Made by a program: the position numbers and the translations under genes. Of a stretch of 37,693 nucleotides of DNA, positions 9,021-17,266 are shown piece by piece. How positions within the stretch are numbered: position 1 is the stretch's first letter; each line of letters begins with the position of its first letter. Source of the stretch: JACCYQ01 sp036675565 (GTDB lineage Bacteria > Bacteroidota > Bacteroidia > Chitinophagales > Chitinophagaceae); NCBI GenBank assembly GCA_036675565.1, contig JAKFER010000312.1, positions 1 to 37,693 of the forward strand, read 5' to 3'. The notes beneath the pieces are model-generated. The model saw only the letters and a program-made list of their open reading frames with translations, did no database searches and was not told the origin of the DNA.

Positions 9021-10172
9021 TCAGGTAGGAGTGGTTTCTGTTACTTTTTGGGAAGTAAAAGTTTTAATCGTGTAATCAATCAATTCATTTAATTGACCTG
9101 CATTTTCTGCTGGGAAAGTATAATTAAAAAGCTTTGCTTGTTCAATGTTTTTAGTCAATGAAAAATCATTTTGATCCACACTGTAAGTAAATTTTTTTGA
9201 AGATAAAAAACTTGCTAAGTATTCCTGTTCCGTTTGTCCAGGAGTAGGAACCAGGATTGATTTTTTTTTCAGGCGTGCAAGATCCATTACCGTACTGTAT
9301 CCGCATCTGCCAATAATAAAAGAAGCTTCCAGCATCAGTTTATTCAGTTCATTAGCAGGTAAATGATTGTAAACCTTTACATGCGGTTCAAGGTTTAATT
9401 TTTCTTTATTCCCTGGTAAACCGCGTACTACAATAACTGGCTCCTGCAGTTCCTTAATTTGGCTTAAAATCATTGATTCAAAAATGGCACGTTGTGGTTC
9501 AGGGCCCGATATCAATACAAGTAAATGTTTTTCTTTTTTCCCGGTTGCATTTTCTTTAAACCTGGATAGCCATCCCGTATAAAAAACGGGGATAGCAGGA
9601 TTGATGTTTGGGTGAGAAAGTTCACCACCTAATCCATTTTGTTGTTGGTCAGGAACCCAGCAAGCATTAAAATTTTCAATAAGCCTGTAATGTAATTTTT
9701 GAATCACCCGGTCAATCATTTTACCTAATGGTGAATGAATATTTAATTGGTGGGTAATTAATACGCTGCTTACCTTTTGATGATAAAGTCCATAACGGTT
9801 ATCAGATATGATCAACTGTGGCTTATGTTCATTAACTATTTTGTGCAGCCACTTGTTTTCTTTTTTAATCATTTTTTGTAATTGCGGTAGCTGCATTAGT
9901 AATTTCCACATAAAAAACCAGGGATGTTGACTATATTTCACATTGTAGCCTTCAAGATCCAGGCAATTGAGACCAGGGAATTCTGTTTGTAAAATTGCTT
10001 GTTGTGTACGGTTACCGGCCAGTAATACCTGGCAACCTGCAGCTAAAAAGGTATGAATAATAGGTATTACCCGGGTTGTATGCCCTAAACCCCAGTCGAG
10101 CGGTGCGATTAACACCTTTAATGAGGTATCTGAATTTAAAGCAGGGTTAATTTCCGGGTTATTTTTTTTCAC
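9021..10172 (-). CDS. GT28/MurG-like glycosyltransferase
   Basis: A 383-residue GT-B type glycosyltransferase. The N-terminal Rossmann half carries VLIAPLDWGLGHTTRVIPI, the glycine-rich acceptor loop with the GH signature of MurG-like enzymes. The C-terminal half contains the donor-binding pattern (LLVLISGPEPQRA, VYNHLPANELNKLM, FIIGRCGYSTVMDL, VPTPGQTEQEYLA), where GYST...DL and the PxxGQxEQ segment are typical of UDP-sugar binding in family 28. Substrate unknown; it could act on a lipid or cell-surface glycan. The start is GTG at 10172, since no ATG lies in frame before the conserved region, so the first 15 or so residues are uncertain. It is divergent from a 44-residue lipoprotein, with a perfect palindrome between them. 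Confidence 0.82.
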   Translation of the reverse strand: MKKNNPEINPALNSDTSLKVLIAPLDWGLGHTTRVIPIIHTFLAAGCQVLLAGNRTQQAILQTEFPGLNCLDLEGYNVKYSQHPWFFMWKLLMQLPQLQKMIKKENKWLHKIVNEHKPQLIISDNRYGLYHQKVSSVLITHQLNIHSPLGKMIDRVIQKLHYRLIENFNACWVPDQQQNGLGGELSHPNINPAIPVFYTGWLSRFKENATGKKEKHLLVLISGPEPQRAIFESMILSQIKELQEPVIVVRGLPGNKEKLNLEPHVKVYNHLPANELNKLMLEASFIIGRCGYSTVMDLARLKKKSILVPTPGQTEQEYLASFLSSKKFTYSVDQNDFSLTKNIEQAKLFNYTFPAENAGQLNELIDYTIKTFTSQKVTETTPT

Positions 10173-10187
10173 AAATAAGTTTTACAT

Positions 10188-10209
10188 ACTATTTTGTTTG
10201 TAAAATAGT
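10188..10209. promoter_or_regulatory. Perfect 8+8 palindrome in a divergent intergenic region
   Basis: ACTATTTT and AAAATAGT are exact inverted copies separated by six bases (GTTTGT), centred between the divergent glycosyltransferase (start 10172) and the small lipoprotein (start 10223). The position fits an operator for a dimeric regulator. A short hairpin without function is also possible, as the arms are AT-rich. Confidence 0.4.
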
Positions 10210-10222
10210 TTAATTTAGAAAC

Positions 10223-10357
10223 ATGCATATGATGGCAAGAAACAAAATTTGGCTGGCCCTTTTATTGATAGTATTAACTACAACAGCTTGTAATAGAAAT
10301 TATTACTCCGGATCTGGTAAAAAAAGCAGTAACTGCGGATGTCCCGCGCAAAATTGA
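10223..10357 (+). CDS. Cys-rich microlipoprotein (44 aa)
   Basis: Short reading frame starting ATG at 10223, with alternative ATGs at 10229 and 10232. It encodes a positively charged start (MARNKIW), a hydrophobic stretch (LALLLIVLT) and a lipobox-like TTTAC, giving a mature lipoprotein of about 22 residues that begins CNRNYYSGSGKK and ends NCGCPAQN. The signal peptide and lipobox make this a credible gene despite its size. The CGCP tail could bind metal or form a disulfide. It lies divergent from the glycosyltransferase. Function unknown; I know no named family for it. Confidence 0.65.
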   Translation: MHMMARNKIWLALLLIVLTTTACNRNYYSGSGKKSSNCGCPAQN

Positions 10358-10380
10358 TAGTGATTTTAAAAAGTTGAACG

Positions 10381-10626
10381 TTGAAGAATGAACTAAATCG
10401 CGACTTGCTTGTGTTGTTCAAAAACCAGTTTTTATCTGAACAGGCTTTTGAAAATGAGGTGGAATCCCTGAACAGCATATTGATCAGGGCTGAAATACCA
10501 GATGCATTTTGTATTGCTCATGAATTGGTTTGCCGGAACAGGATCACTCAAAAGCCTTTAAAAATCCTTAAAGCCTGCAGGCATTTCCATTTACCTCCAT
10601 TTCATTTCCTTATTAATAAAAACTAG
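10381..10626 (+). CDS. Doubtful hypothetical protein (81 aa)
   Basis: Open frame after a TGA at 10375, beginning with TTG and containing no internal Met. The N-terminal half looks helical and charged (NELNRDLLVLFKNQFLSEQAFENEVESL); the C-terminal part is rich in Cys, His and Lys. It ends three bases before the stop of the convergent aminotransferase gene. Composition is not obviously that of a random frame, but the lack of an ATG and of any recognisable motif leaves it doubtful; it could be a gene remnant. The interval 10358-10628 holds nothing else I can support. Confidence 0.28.
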   Translation: MKNELNRDLLVLFKNQFLSEQAFENEVESLNSILIRAEIPDAFCIAHELVCRNRITQKPLKILKACRHFHLPPFHFLINKN

Positions 10627-10628
10627 GA

Positions 10629-11885
10629 TCATTGTAACTTTTCGAGTGCAGATCTTAATTGCCCGATCATTAGTTCTATTTCATCTTTTTTGCAAGTTCC
10701 TACACTTAAGCGGTACCAACTACTTGTTTTGGGAGCTCCAAAGGCATAAAAAGGAACAACTGCCAGCTTGGCTTCATCCAAAATATAACTGGTCACTTTT
10801 TCCTGGTTATCTAAAACCTCACCACCAGCTGTTTTTTTGCCAACCAGGTTTAATTGTATGGTAAGATATATGGCAGCTTCCGGCGCAATCGCTTTAACTG
10901 CATGTCCTTCTTCATTCAGTTTTTGAAAACCTTTATAGATACCTTGTAAACGAAACTCAATCTCTTTTTTAAAATGAAGCAGATATTGATCAATGGCTTT
11001 TGGATTTTTTAAGAAACGGGCCACGGCTTTCTGCTCCGCCATGGGTGCCCATGCACCCACATGGGTTAAGATGCTGCGCATTTTTGCAATTACTTTTTTG
11101 GGACCAAGTGCCCAGCCAACCCGCACACCTGTAGCAGCAAATACTTTACTGATGGCATCTATGTAAATGGTGTACGCTTTCATTGCCGGGCGTAAATTAA
11201 CCGGGTCGTAATGGCGAATGTCACCGTAAGTAAGATGCCAGTACATCTGGTCGTACATCACATACAATTTTTTTTCATCATCACCGCGACGCTCATTTTC
11301 AGCAAGAACCATATCGCAAATGTCCTCCAACTCCTCTTTGCGAAAAGTTGTTCCTGTTGGATTTTGTGGCGAACAAAGAGAAAGTAAACTGGCCTTTTGA
11401 ATATGCGGCCTGATCTCATCTGCCGTAGGCATAAAATTATTCTCCGCGCTGGCTTCAATAACGATATGCTGCCCGTTTACAAAATGCGTATAATGATTAT
11501 TGTTCCAGGAAGGAACGGCATAGATCACCTTATCATTCACATCGCAAATAGCCCTGAATAATGCATATATCAATGGTCTGCCACCAGCCGAAACCAGCAC
11601 TTCCTCAAGGTCATACGTCAATCCTTCTCTTTCCTTTATGAATTCGTTGATGGATTCCCGTAAGTCAAGATTCCCTTCCGCCGCCGGATAATTAGTAAAA
11701 TGGTGGCGATAAGCAGATACAATTTCATCTTCTAATTCTTTGGGAATGGGAAAACAATTAGGGTCAAAATCACCCACAGTAAAATTGAAGATCTTTTCGC
11801 CATTTCGAATCTTTTCCCTGATCACTCCGCCCAGGCTAACGATTTCAGAACCAATTAATGTTTCAGACAAGTGAGATAATTTCAT
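10629..11885 (-). CDS. PLP-dependent aminotransferase, class I/II (AspC-like)
   Basis: Cytoplasmic fold-type I aminotransferase of 418 residues. The conserved features are in order: NFTVGDFDP near 33, the GRPLIYALFRAI cofactor loop, CSPQNPTGTTF (Asn-Pro-Gly of the PLP/substrate site), YDQMYWHLTY, and the Schiff-base lysine in DAISKVFAATGVRVGW (Lys247), with the family Ser-Lys and Gly-x-Arg spacing. WYRLSVG near the end supplies the carboxylate-binding Arg. Probably transfers amino groups between aspartate or other amino acids and 2-oxoglutarate; exact substrate not determinable. Start ATG at 11885 fits. A TACATTTG element about 50 bases upstream may be its promoter. Convergent with the doubtful small frame downstream. 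Confidence 0.93.
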   Translation of the reverse strand: MKLSHLSETLIGSEIVSLGGVIREKIRNGEKIFNFTVGDFDPNCFPIPKELEDEIVSAYRHHFTNYPAAEGNLDLRESINEFIKEREGLTYDLEEVLVSAGGRPLIYALFRAICDVNDKVIYAVPSWNNNHYTHFVNGQHIVIEASAENNFMPTADEIRPHIQKASLLSLCSPQNPTGTTFRKEELEDICDMVLAENERRGDDEKKLYVMYDQMYWHLTYGDIRHYDPVNLRPAMKAYTIYIDAISKVFAATGVRVGWALGPKKVIAKMRSILTHVGAWAPMAEQKAVARFLKNPKAIDQYLLHFKKEIEFRLQGIYKGFQKLNEEGHAVKAIAPEAAIYLTIQLNLVGKKTAGGEVLDNQEKVTSYILDEAKLAVVPFYAFGAPKTSSWYRLSVGTCKKDEIELMIGQLRSALEKLQ

Positions 11886-11935
11886 AACCAGATTTTTAAC
11901 CTAAATAATAGTTTCCGGGAAAAGTTCAGTTCTGG

Positions 11936-11943
11936 CAAATGTA
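11936..11943 (-). promoter_or_regulatory. Candidate -7 element for the aminotransferase gene
   Basis: On the minus strand this reads TACATTTG, an exact TAnnTTTG match, 50 bases upstream of the ATG at 11885. No clear -33 TTG at standard spacing. Confidence 0.4.
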
Positions 11944-12014
11944 AAAGAAATAAAATACCGGAATTTATAGGAAAGGATAAATTAAAATGATTTTCATCAT
12001 TACGGGTATTGGCT

Positions 12015-12061
12015 TATAAAAAAGAAAAAACCACGACAATTTTTAAAAAATTGTCGTGGTT
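12015..12061 (-). terminator. Rho-independent terminator of the FKBP gene
   Basis: Arms at 12029-12044 and 12046-12061 are exact inverted copies (AACCACGACAATTTTT and its complement). In the minus direction they are followed by a T-rich tract (12028 down to about 12015). It sits 22 bases after the FKBP stop, a textbook intrinsic terminator. Confidence 0.88.
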
Positions 12062-12082
12062 GAAATTAATTTATTAGAAAGA

Positions 12083-12763
12083 TCATTTAACGATCTCCAG
12101 CAATTCAACATCAAAGATCAGCGTGGATCCCGGAAGAATATGTGCACCTGCCTGTCTTTCGCCATATGCTAATTCAGAAGGGATGAATAATCGCCATTTA
12201 GATCCGGTATTCATTAACTGGAGTGCTTCCACCCAACCTTTAATCACCCCGTTGACCGGGAAAGTTGCTGGTTGTCCACGTTCAACAGAGCTGTCGAATA
12301 CGGTACCATCTATCAATGTTCCATGATAATGGCATTTCACTTTATCATTGGCGGTTGGTTTAAGACCTGTGCCTTCAGTCAAAACCATGTATTGTAACCC
12401 GCTTGGAAGGGTAGTTACCCCTGGTTTTGATTTATTTTCGGCCAGGAAAGCCATTCCGGCAGTTTTTACTTTTTCCATTTTTTCTCCTTTGATCTTTTGT
12501 AAATAATTGGTTATACTCATATTGATTTGTTCATCTGATAATGCACAATTGTTTTTCATCACATCCTCAATAGCCTTTGTAACCAAAGCGATGTTGAGCT
12601 GGTTAATGCCCTGGCTTTTATAATAATTGGCCAGGCTGGCTCCCATGGCATAACTCACTGAATCCGATTCAGATTTCATTTGTGGGTTTGTCGGTTTTGC
12701 ATTCTGGGCAAATAAAACGCTTGCCGAAGCCATTAGTAACAAGGAAAAAACGACTCTTTTCAT
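12083..12763 (-). CDS. Exported FKBP-type peptidyl-prolyl isomerase (FkpA/Mip-like)
   Basis: Proline isomerase of 226 residues, predicted periplasmic. A signal peptide (MKRVVFSLLLMASASVLFAQ) is followed by a helical dimerisation region (SVSYAMGASLANYYKSQGI, residues ~35-100) as in FkpA and Mip. The FKBP domain spans about 115-226: LPSGLQYMVL, VKCHYHGTLIDGTVFDSS, VIKGWVEALQLM, WRLFIPSELAYG and LIFDVELLEI match the FK506-binding core, including the Tyr, Phe, Asp, Trp and Tyr pocket positions. Together with the SurA-like protein it belongs to envelope protein folding. Monocistronic, with its own terminator. Confidence 0.95.
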   Translation of the reverse strand: MKRVVFSLLLMASASVLFAQNAKPTNPQMKSESDSVSYAMGASLANYYKSQGINQLNIALVTKAIEDVMKNNCALSDEQINMSITNYLQKIKGEKMEKVKTAGMAFLAENKSKPGVTTLPSGLQYMVLTEGTGLKPTANDKVKCHYHGTLIDGTVFDSSVERGQPATFPVNGVIKGWVEALQLMNTGSKWRLFIPSELAYGERQAGAHILPGSTLIFDVELLEIVK

Positions 12764-12809
12764 TTAATATAGGGTTATTTAGGGCAACAAAATAATGAAA
12801 AAGAAATGG

Positions 12810-12838
12810 AAAGGTTCGCCTTTATTAAGCGAACCTTT
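12810..12838 (-). terminator. Probable hairpin terminator after the BNR-repeat gene
   Basis: AAAGGTTCGC (12810-12819) and GCGAACCTTT (12829-12838) form a perfect 10-bp stem with a nine-base loop, 19 bases past the stop of the minus-strand gene. The following minus-strand sequence is T-rich but interrupted (TCCATTTCTTTTTC), so termination may be partial. Confidence 0.6.
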
Positions 12839-12856
12839 TGTGAAAAATAAACAGTA

Positions 12857-15800
12857 TTATAAAGGTTTATAATCGGTAAACAGGTTGATATCCGTAGTAT
12901 TGACCTGTTGCTGGTATTTTTTCCAATGACCGCTGTAAAAATGATTTGCTTTATCTACAGCCTGGGCAATTCCCTCTTCTGCCATTTGCACCAAAGCCAT
13001 TTCCTGTTCTCCCGGCGTTACGGCTTTTGAAGTTATATATTGCATAGCCTGTTGAATTTTCGATAATACAGTTATATCTCCTGAACGAACGATGCCTTGT
13101 CTTTCATCGGATTTGCCACGAATAAATTCACGAAGGGTTTTAAGTGAATCCAATGTAGCTGTTCCTGCTTTGCGTAGTGAATCCATTTTTGCACCTTCCA
13201 GACCTTTAAGTTGCGATTGAATTTTTTCAACCACCTCTTCGGAATCTGAAATGCGGTCAAGGATCTCCGTTACCTTATCAGCATTCTTTCTTAAACCTGC
13301 TTGCATGTCCCTTTGTGATTGCTTAATGGCTTTGCGATCTCCCAGTCGTGGATCATCCTTTACCGTGATATAGGTGGAATCGGATTCTCCAGCGTAGCTA
13401 ACAACCACTTTATACCGGCCAGGAAATACATCGTAACCACGAGGCTCAGGAGCATTTGGGCGTGGTTTGGGAGAGCCTGGATTCCGGAATCCTTTTTCAT
13501 CCATACCCCAATAAAAACGATTGTAACCTTCCGTTCCATTCATCTGCAGTGTCCGGATCAGTTCATTCTGTTCATTATAAAAACGAGCTACTACGGAATC
13601 TGTGCCATTGCGGCCGTTCCTGCCTCTTTGCGTTTGTGCATTGGCGGTAGGTTTTGTTTTTGATGCAGTCGCAGCTGTTGATGATGGATGAATATAGTAA
13701 GCTATTGCTGCTCCCCGGGACCGATTCTCTCCATTATACAAACCATAATTACTCCAATCATAACCTGTTGCCGCACGGTATTGTGCCTGGTAAGCATCAT
13801 TGGGTTGAAAAACAGTTATTTTTTTTGCAGCACTAAAGCCATTTTTAGCTGCATGACGCAAAGGCCTGATATCATCCAATACCCAAAGCGCCCGGCCAAA
13901 TGTTCCGATTACCAAATCGGCTTCTCTTTCCTGCATCACTAAATCATATGTAGAAACGGACGGATAACCATGTTTCCATTGCTCAAAGCTTGCACCATTA
14001 TCAAAGCTTACCCATAATCCATTTTCTGTACCCACAAAAAACAGGTTTGGTTCAACCGGATCCTGAAGTACCGTTAATGCATAGCCGTAAACTTTTTTGT
14101 CATCAACCAATCTTGTCCAGGTTTTCCCATAATTCGTCGTGCGGTAAATATAGGGTGTGAAGTTCCCACGCCTGTAATCGTTGACTACTACGAAAGCTTC
14201 ACCAGCATTATGTTTAGACGTACGGATCTGTGGTATCCAGGCACCAGCCGGCATACCTGGTAATTTACCACGGAAGTTGGTCCAGGTTTTTCCACCATCA
14301 CGGGTCAGTTGAACATTGCCATCATCGGTGCCCACCCATATCACTCCTTTTTCTTTATAAGAAGGTGCAATGGTTATAATCGTATTATGCGTTTCCGCAC
14401 CGGTTATATCCAGCGTAAGTCCACCGGTTTCACCGGTCTTTTTCTGTATTTCTTTATCATCCGTTGTCAGGTCGGGAGAAATGGTTTGCCAGCTGGCTCC
14501 TTTGTTACTGCTTTTGTGCAGGAATTGACTTGCATAGTAAATGGTGCTATTGTCAAAAGGATCCTGCGCTATAGCCGAATTCCAGTTAAAGCGAAGTTTA
14601 TTTGTATCTAATGCCGGTGGCTTTAAAAACCAGCTCTCACCAGTTTGCCAGTTACGCCGTCCCAGGTTTCCACCCTGGCTCATGGAGTATAACCAGCTTG
14701 CATCATCGGGATCGGGAACTACGTCAAAACCATCTCCACCACCTACATTGTGCCAGTAATAATTCCGGATGCCGCCATTGATCCAGGTATATGCCGGTCC
14801 GTGCCAGCTTCCATTGTCCTGCATGCCACCCATTACATTATATGGAATTTCATTATCAACATTGATATGATAAAATTGGCCTACAGGTATCTTGTCATCA
14901 AACACCCAGTTCTTTCCACGGTCGCGGGAAATACCGATACCGCCATCATTTCCATCAATGATAAAATCAGGGTCTTCAGGATGAATCCACCAGGCATGGT
15001 GATCAGGGTGAATGCCAAAATAGGGTAATAATGTGCTGAATGATTTGCCGGCATCTTCACTAACGGTAACGGTTGAGTGAATATCATAAATGCGGTTTTC
15101 ATTTTTAGGATCCACATAAATTTCCTGGTAATAAAAAGGGCGGTCCGTCACTTCAGTTGGATTGTTGTTTATCATTTTCCAGGTAAAGCCTCCATCATCG
15201 CTCCTGTACAAACCATTTTTTGAAGCTTCAATCTTGGCATAAACCCTGCTGGGCATACTGGCTGCAAAAGCAATTCCAATACGACCCAGTGGTCCTGCTG
15301 GTAAACCATCTTTCACTTCCAGTTTTTTCCAGTTCTTACCGCCATCAATCGTAATATATAAACCACTGCCACCGCCACCACTGGTAAAATCATAAGGTGT
15401 GCGGCGATGTTGCCACATGCTGGCAATTAATTTATTGGGATTGGATGGATCCATTACCAGTTCGGCACAACCTGTTGTATCATTCACATACAGGATTTTT
15501 TGCCAGGTTTCTCCGCCATCCGTGCTTTTAAATACACCTCTTTCGGGATGAATGCCAAAAGGATTACCAATGGCACCGGCATAAATAATATTTGGATCTA
15601 CGGGATTAATAATTACCCGGTGAATGTTGCGGGTTTTTTCAAGACCCATCCGGTTCCATGTTTTGCCAGCGTCAAGACTTTTAAAAATGCCTTCACCAAT
15701 ATTGAGCGAGTTGCGTGGATTGCCTTCGCCAGTGCCAACCCAAACGATGTTTGGATTACTTTGCTGTACAGCGATGGAGCCGATATTTTGAGTAGGCTGT

Positions 15801-16048
15801 TCTTCAAAAACAGGCGTCCAGCTATGACCACTGTTTTCTGTTTTCCATACACCACCTGATGCAGCTCCCAGGTAAATAATATTGGGATCTTTTAATACCA
15901 CATCGATGGCTGTTATACGTCCGCTCATCCCCGATGGGCCAATGTTGCGCGGTTTCATATCCTTAAAATCCTTGAGTGAAACTTTTTGTGCCTGCAATAC
16001 CTGCAAGGCTGCAATGAAAAGTGTAAAAACTAAAATGTATTTCCTCAT
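12857..16048 (-). CDS. Large exported BNR/sortilin-like beta-propeller protein
   Basis: Secreted or periplasmic protein of 1063 residues. The signal peptide (MRKYILVFTLFIAALQVLQA) is followed by many BNR/Asp-box repeats spread over about residues 60-690, such as KTENSGHSW, KSLDAGKTW, KSTDGGETW, ITIDGGKNW, RSDDGGFTW, VSEDAGKSF, LTRDGGKTW and TTNYGKTW. These form sortilin/Vps10-like propellers. A low-complexity linker follows (~780-800), then a FlgD-like beta region (ELIRTLQMNGTEGYNRFYW) and a charged helical tail. The family is often annotated as glycosyl hydrolase, but I see no sialidase catalytic set, so activity is unknown. No type IX sorting domain is present at the C terminus. The family recurs in Bacteroidota, and a role in envelope or extracellular turnover is only a guess. 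Confidence 0.88.
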   Translation of the reverse strand: MRKYILVFTLFIAALQVLQAQKVSLKDFKDMKPRNIGPSGMSGRITAIDVVLKDPNIIYLGAASGGVWKTENSGHSWTPVFEEQPTQNIGSIAVQQSNPNIVWVGTGEGNPRNSLNIGEGIFKSLDAGKTWNRMGLEKTRNIHRVIINPVDPNIIYAGAIGNPFGIHPERGVFKSTDGGETWQKILYVNDTTGCAELVMDPSNPNKLIASMWQHRRTPYDFTSGGGGSGLYITIDGGKNWKKLEVKDGLPAGPLGRIGIAFAASMPSRVYAKIEASKNGLYRSDDGGFTWKMINNNPTEVTDRPFYYQEIYVDPKNENRIYDIHSTVTVSEDAGKSFSTLLPYFGIHPDHHAWWIHPEDPDFIIDGNDGGIGISRDRGKNWVFDDKIPVGQFYHINVDNEIPYNVMGGMQDNGSWHGPAYTWINGGIRNYYWHNVGGGDGFDVVPDPDDASWLYSMSQGGNLGRRNWQTGESWFLKPPALDTNKLRFNWNSAIAQDPFDNSTIYYASQFLHKSSNKGASWQTISPDLTTDDKEIQKKTGETGGLTLDITGAETHNTIITIAPSYKEKGVIWVGTDDGNVQLTRDGGKTWTNFRGKLPGMPAGAWIPQIRTSKHNAGEAFVVVNDYRRGNFTPYIYRTTNYGKTWTRLVDDKKVYGYALTVLQDPVEPNLFFVGTENGLWVSFDNGASFEQWKHGYPSVSTYDLVMQEREADLVIGTFGRALWVLDDIRPLRHAAKNGFSAAKKITVFQPNDAYQAQYRAATGYDWSNYGLYNGENRSRGAAIAYYIHPSSTAATASKTKPTANAQTQRGRNGRNGTDSVVARFYNEQNELIRTLQMNGTEGYNRFYWGMDEKGFRNPGSPKPRPNAPEPRGYDVFPGRYKVVVSYAGESDSTYITVKDDPRLGDRKAIKQSQRDMQAGLRKNADKVTEILDRISDSEEVVEKIQSQLKGLEGAKMDSLRKAGTATLDSLKTLREFIRGKSDERQGIVRSGDITVLSKIQQAMQYITSKAVTPGEQEMALVQMAEEGIAQAVDKANHFYSGHWKKYQQQVNTTDINLFTDYKPL

Positions 16049-16197
16049 GTATAATTGTTTTGATCTTTAAACATACTTAATACTGAAAAGGACAACAAAA
16101 TAAATTGTTAAATGGTGATGATTGCCTCTCGATTAAATAATTTGTCAAAGATAAATAGGAGTATTGTTGTTGAAACATCAAAGTATTTTTATATTAT

Positions 16198-16205
16198 TAC
16201 ATTTG
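16198..16205 (+). promoter_or_regulatory. Candidate -7 element for the YceI gene
   Basis: TACATTTG matches TAnnTTTG exactly. It lies 57 bases upstream of the preferred ATG at 16262, with TTG triplets at 16164-16172, slightly farther than usual for the -33 element. It falls inside the longest possible reading frame, supporting the later start. Confidence 0.45.
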
Positions 16206-16261
16206 TTTTTTTTGAAGCATTGTATTCCTGGTTAATAATAAAACATTTAATTTTTAAACAC

Positions 16262-16933
16262 ATGAAACGATCTTATTCCATTGTGCTGGCGGCTGTATTG
16301 ATTGTAGTTGCTGCCATGGCCTTTAAACCAAAGCCTGTTGATGTAGACAAGTTTTCCATGGCTGGTGAAAAAATTCAATTAACAAATGAACCTGCTGCAT
16401 GGGCTTTTGATGCAAAGCATAGCAATGTGGCCTTTAATGTAAATTATATGGCGATCTCACAGGTAAGTGGTCGCTTTAATGCTGCAAAAGGATCTATGGA
16501 AAGCAGCAAGGCAGATTTTTCTGATGCTAAAATTCAATTTACCATAGATGCAGCATCTATTGATACGGATGATGCAGGTCGCGACAAACACCTGCAATCA
16601 GATGATTTTTTCAATGCGGAGAAGTATCCTACCATAACTTTCACCAGTACTTCATTTAAACCTTTGGGTAATAATAAATACGAGTTAACGGGTGATCTAA
16701 CGGTCAGGGACGTTACTAAACCAATCCGTTTTGAAGTAAAGCATGGTGGAAACATTAAAGATGCAAGAGGAAATATCCGCGCCGGCTTTATGGCCCGCGG
16801 TGAAATGAACCGTTTTGATTATGGCATAAAGTGGGACAGTAAAACACCTGAAGGTGGATTGGTGGTTGATGAAAATGTTGAGATCGTATTAAATATCCAG
16901 ATGCGCCAGGCTGCGGCCAAGCCACAATCTTAA
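16262..16933 (+). CDS. YceI family periplasmic protein
   Basis: Lipocalin-like protein of the YceI family, which binds isoprenoid-type lipids; its exact cellular role is unclear. The frame is open from 16112, but the ATG at 16262 begins a signal sequence or anchor (MKRSYSIVLAAVLIVVAAMA) and follows a promoter-like element, so the first 50 codons are probably not translated. The YceI domain runs about residues 45-218: WAFDAKHSNVAFNVNYM, VSGRFNAAKGSM, RDKHLQSDDFFNAEKYP (the signature around the conserved His-Leu and Phe-Asp/Asn-x-x-x-Tyr-Pro), FTSTSFKPLG, GDLTVRDVTKPI and FDYGIKWDSKT. The length of 223 residues fits. A terminator follows 20 bases past the stop. Confidence 0.93.
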   Translation: MKRSYSIVLAAVLIVVAAMAFKPKPVDVDKFSMAGEKIQLTNEPAAWAFDAKHSNVAFNVNYMAISQVSGRFNAAKGSMESSKADFSDAKIQFTIDAASIDTDDAGRDKHLQSDDFFNAEKYPTITFTSTSFKPLGNNKYELTGDLTVRDVTKPIRFEVKHGGNIKDARGNIRAGFMARGEMNRFDYGIKWDSKTPEGGLVVDENVEIVLNIQMRQAAAKPQS

Positions 16934-16953
16934 AAGATATTATTATAACAAAG

Positions 16954-16987
16954 AATCCCTTTCCATTTTTTGGAAGGGATTTTTTTT
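16954..16987 (+). terminator. Rho-independent terminator of the YceI gene
   Basis: AATCCCTT with GGAAGGGATT forms a stem (one T bulge allows two more pairs) around a T-rich loop, directly followed by eight T. The T tract ends one base from the 3' end of the convergent tRNA gene. Confidence 0.85.
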
Positions 16988-16988
16988 G

Positions 16989-17061
16989 AGCCACCTAAGG
17001 GACTCGAACCCCCGACCTGCTATTTACGAAACAGCTGCTCTACCAACTGAGCTAAGATGGC
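16989..17061 (-). tRNA. tRNA-Thr (anticodon CGT)
   Basis: 73-nt cloverleaf on the minus strand. The acceptor arms GCCATCT and AGGTGGC pair with one G-T wobble; the D arm is GCTC/GAGC. The anticodon stem is GCTGT/ATAGC around the loop TTCGTAA, giving anticodon CGT (reads ACG). The variable loop is AGGTC, and the T loop is TTCGAGT on GGGGG/CCCTT. The discriminator is T and CCA is not encoded (the next bases are CA), so CCA must be added enzymatically. This is the minor Thr isoacceptor. Confidence 0.95.
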
Positions 17062-17266
17062 TTTGAACAATGAAAGTATTAAATTATTTGATTGCTTTGA
17101 AGTAATAGAGGAAAGTGAAAAGATTGCAATAATAAAGTCTGAGAATTTTATTTGCAACATCCCTTTTCTCTTAGAAATAATGCCTTAAAAATTTTAATGA
17201 ATATTTGCTTAAAAGAGGTGATTATACCTGTCATAATAGTAAAGTTATATGATGCAGCAACAGTAA

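Noticed and set aside
12785..12795. CAACAAAATAA shared upstream of the FKBP gene and, at 16093-16103, the BNR gene
   Set aside because: On the minus strand it gives TTATTTTG, which misses the TAnnTTTG consensus by one position; short AT-rich matches of this kind are expected by chance.
16112..16261. N-terminal 50-codon extension of the YceI frame
   Set aside because: A signal sequence begins at 16262 and a TACATTTG promoter element lies inside the extension, so it is probably untranslated.
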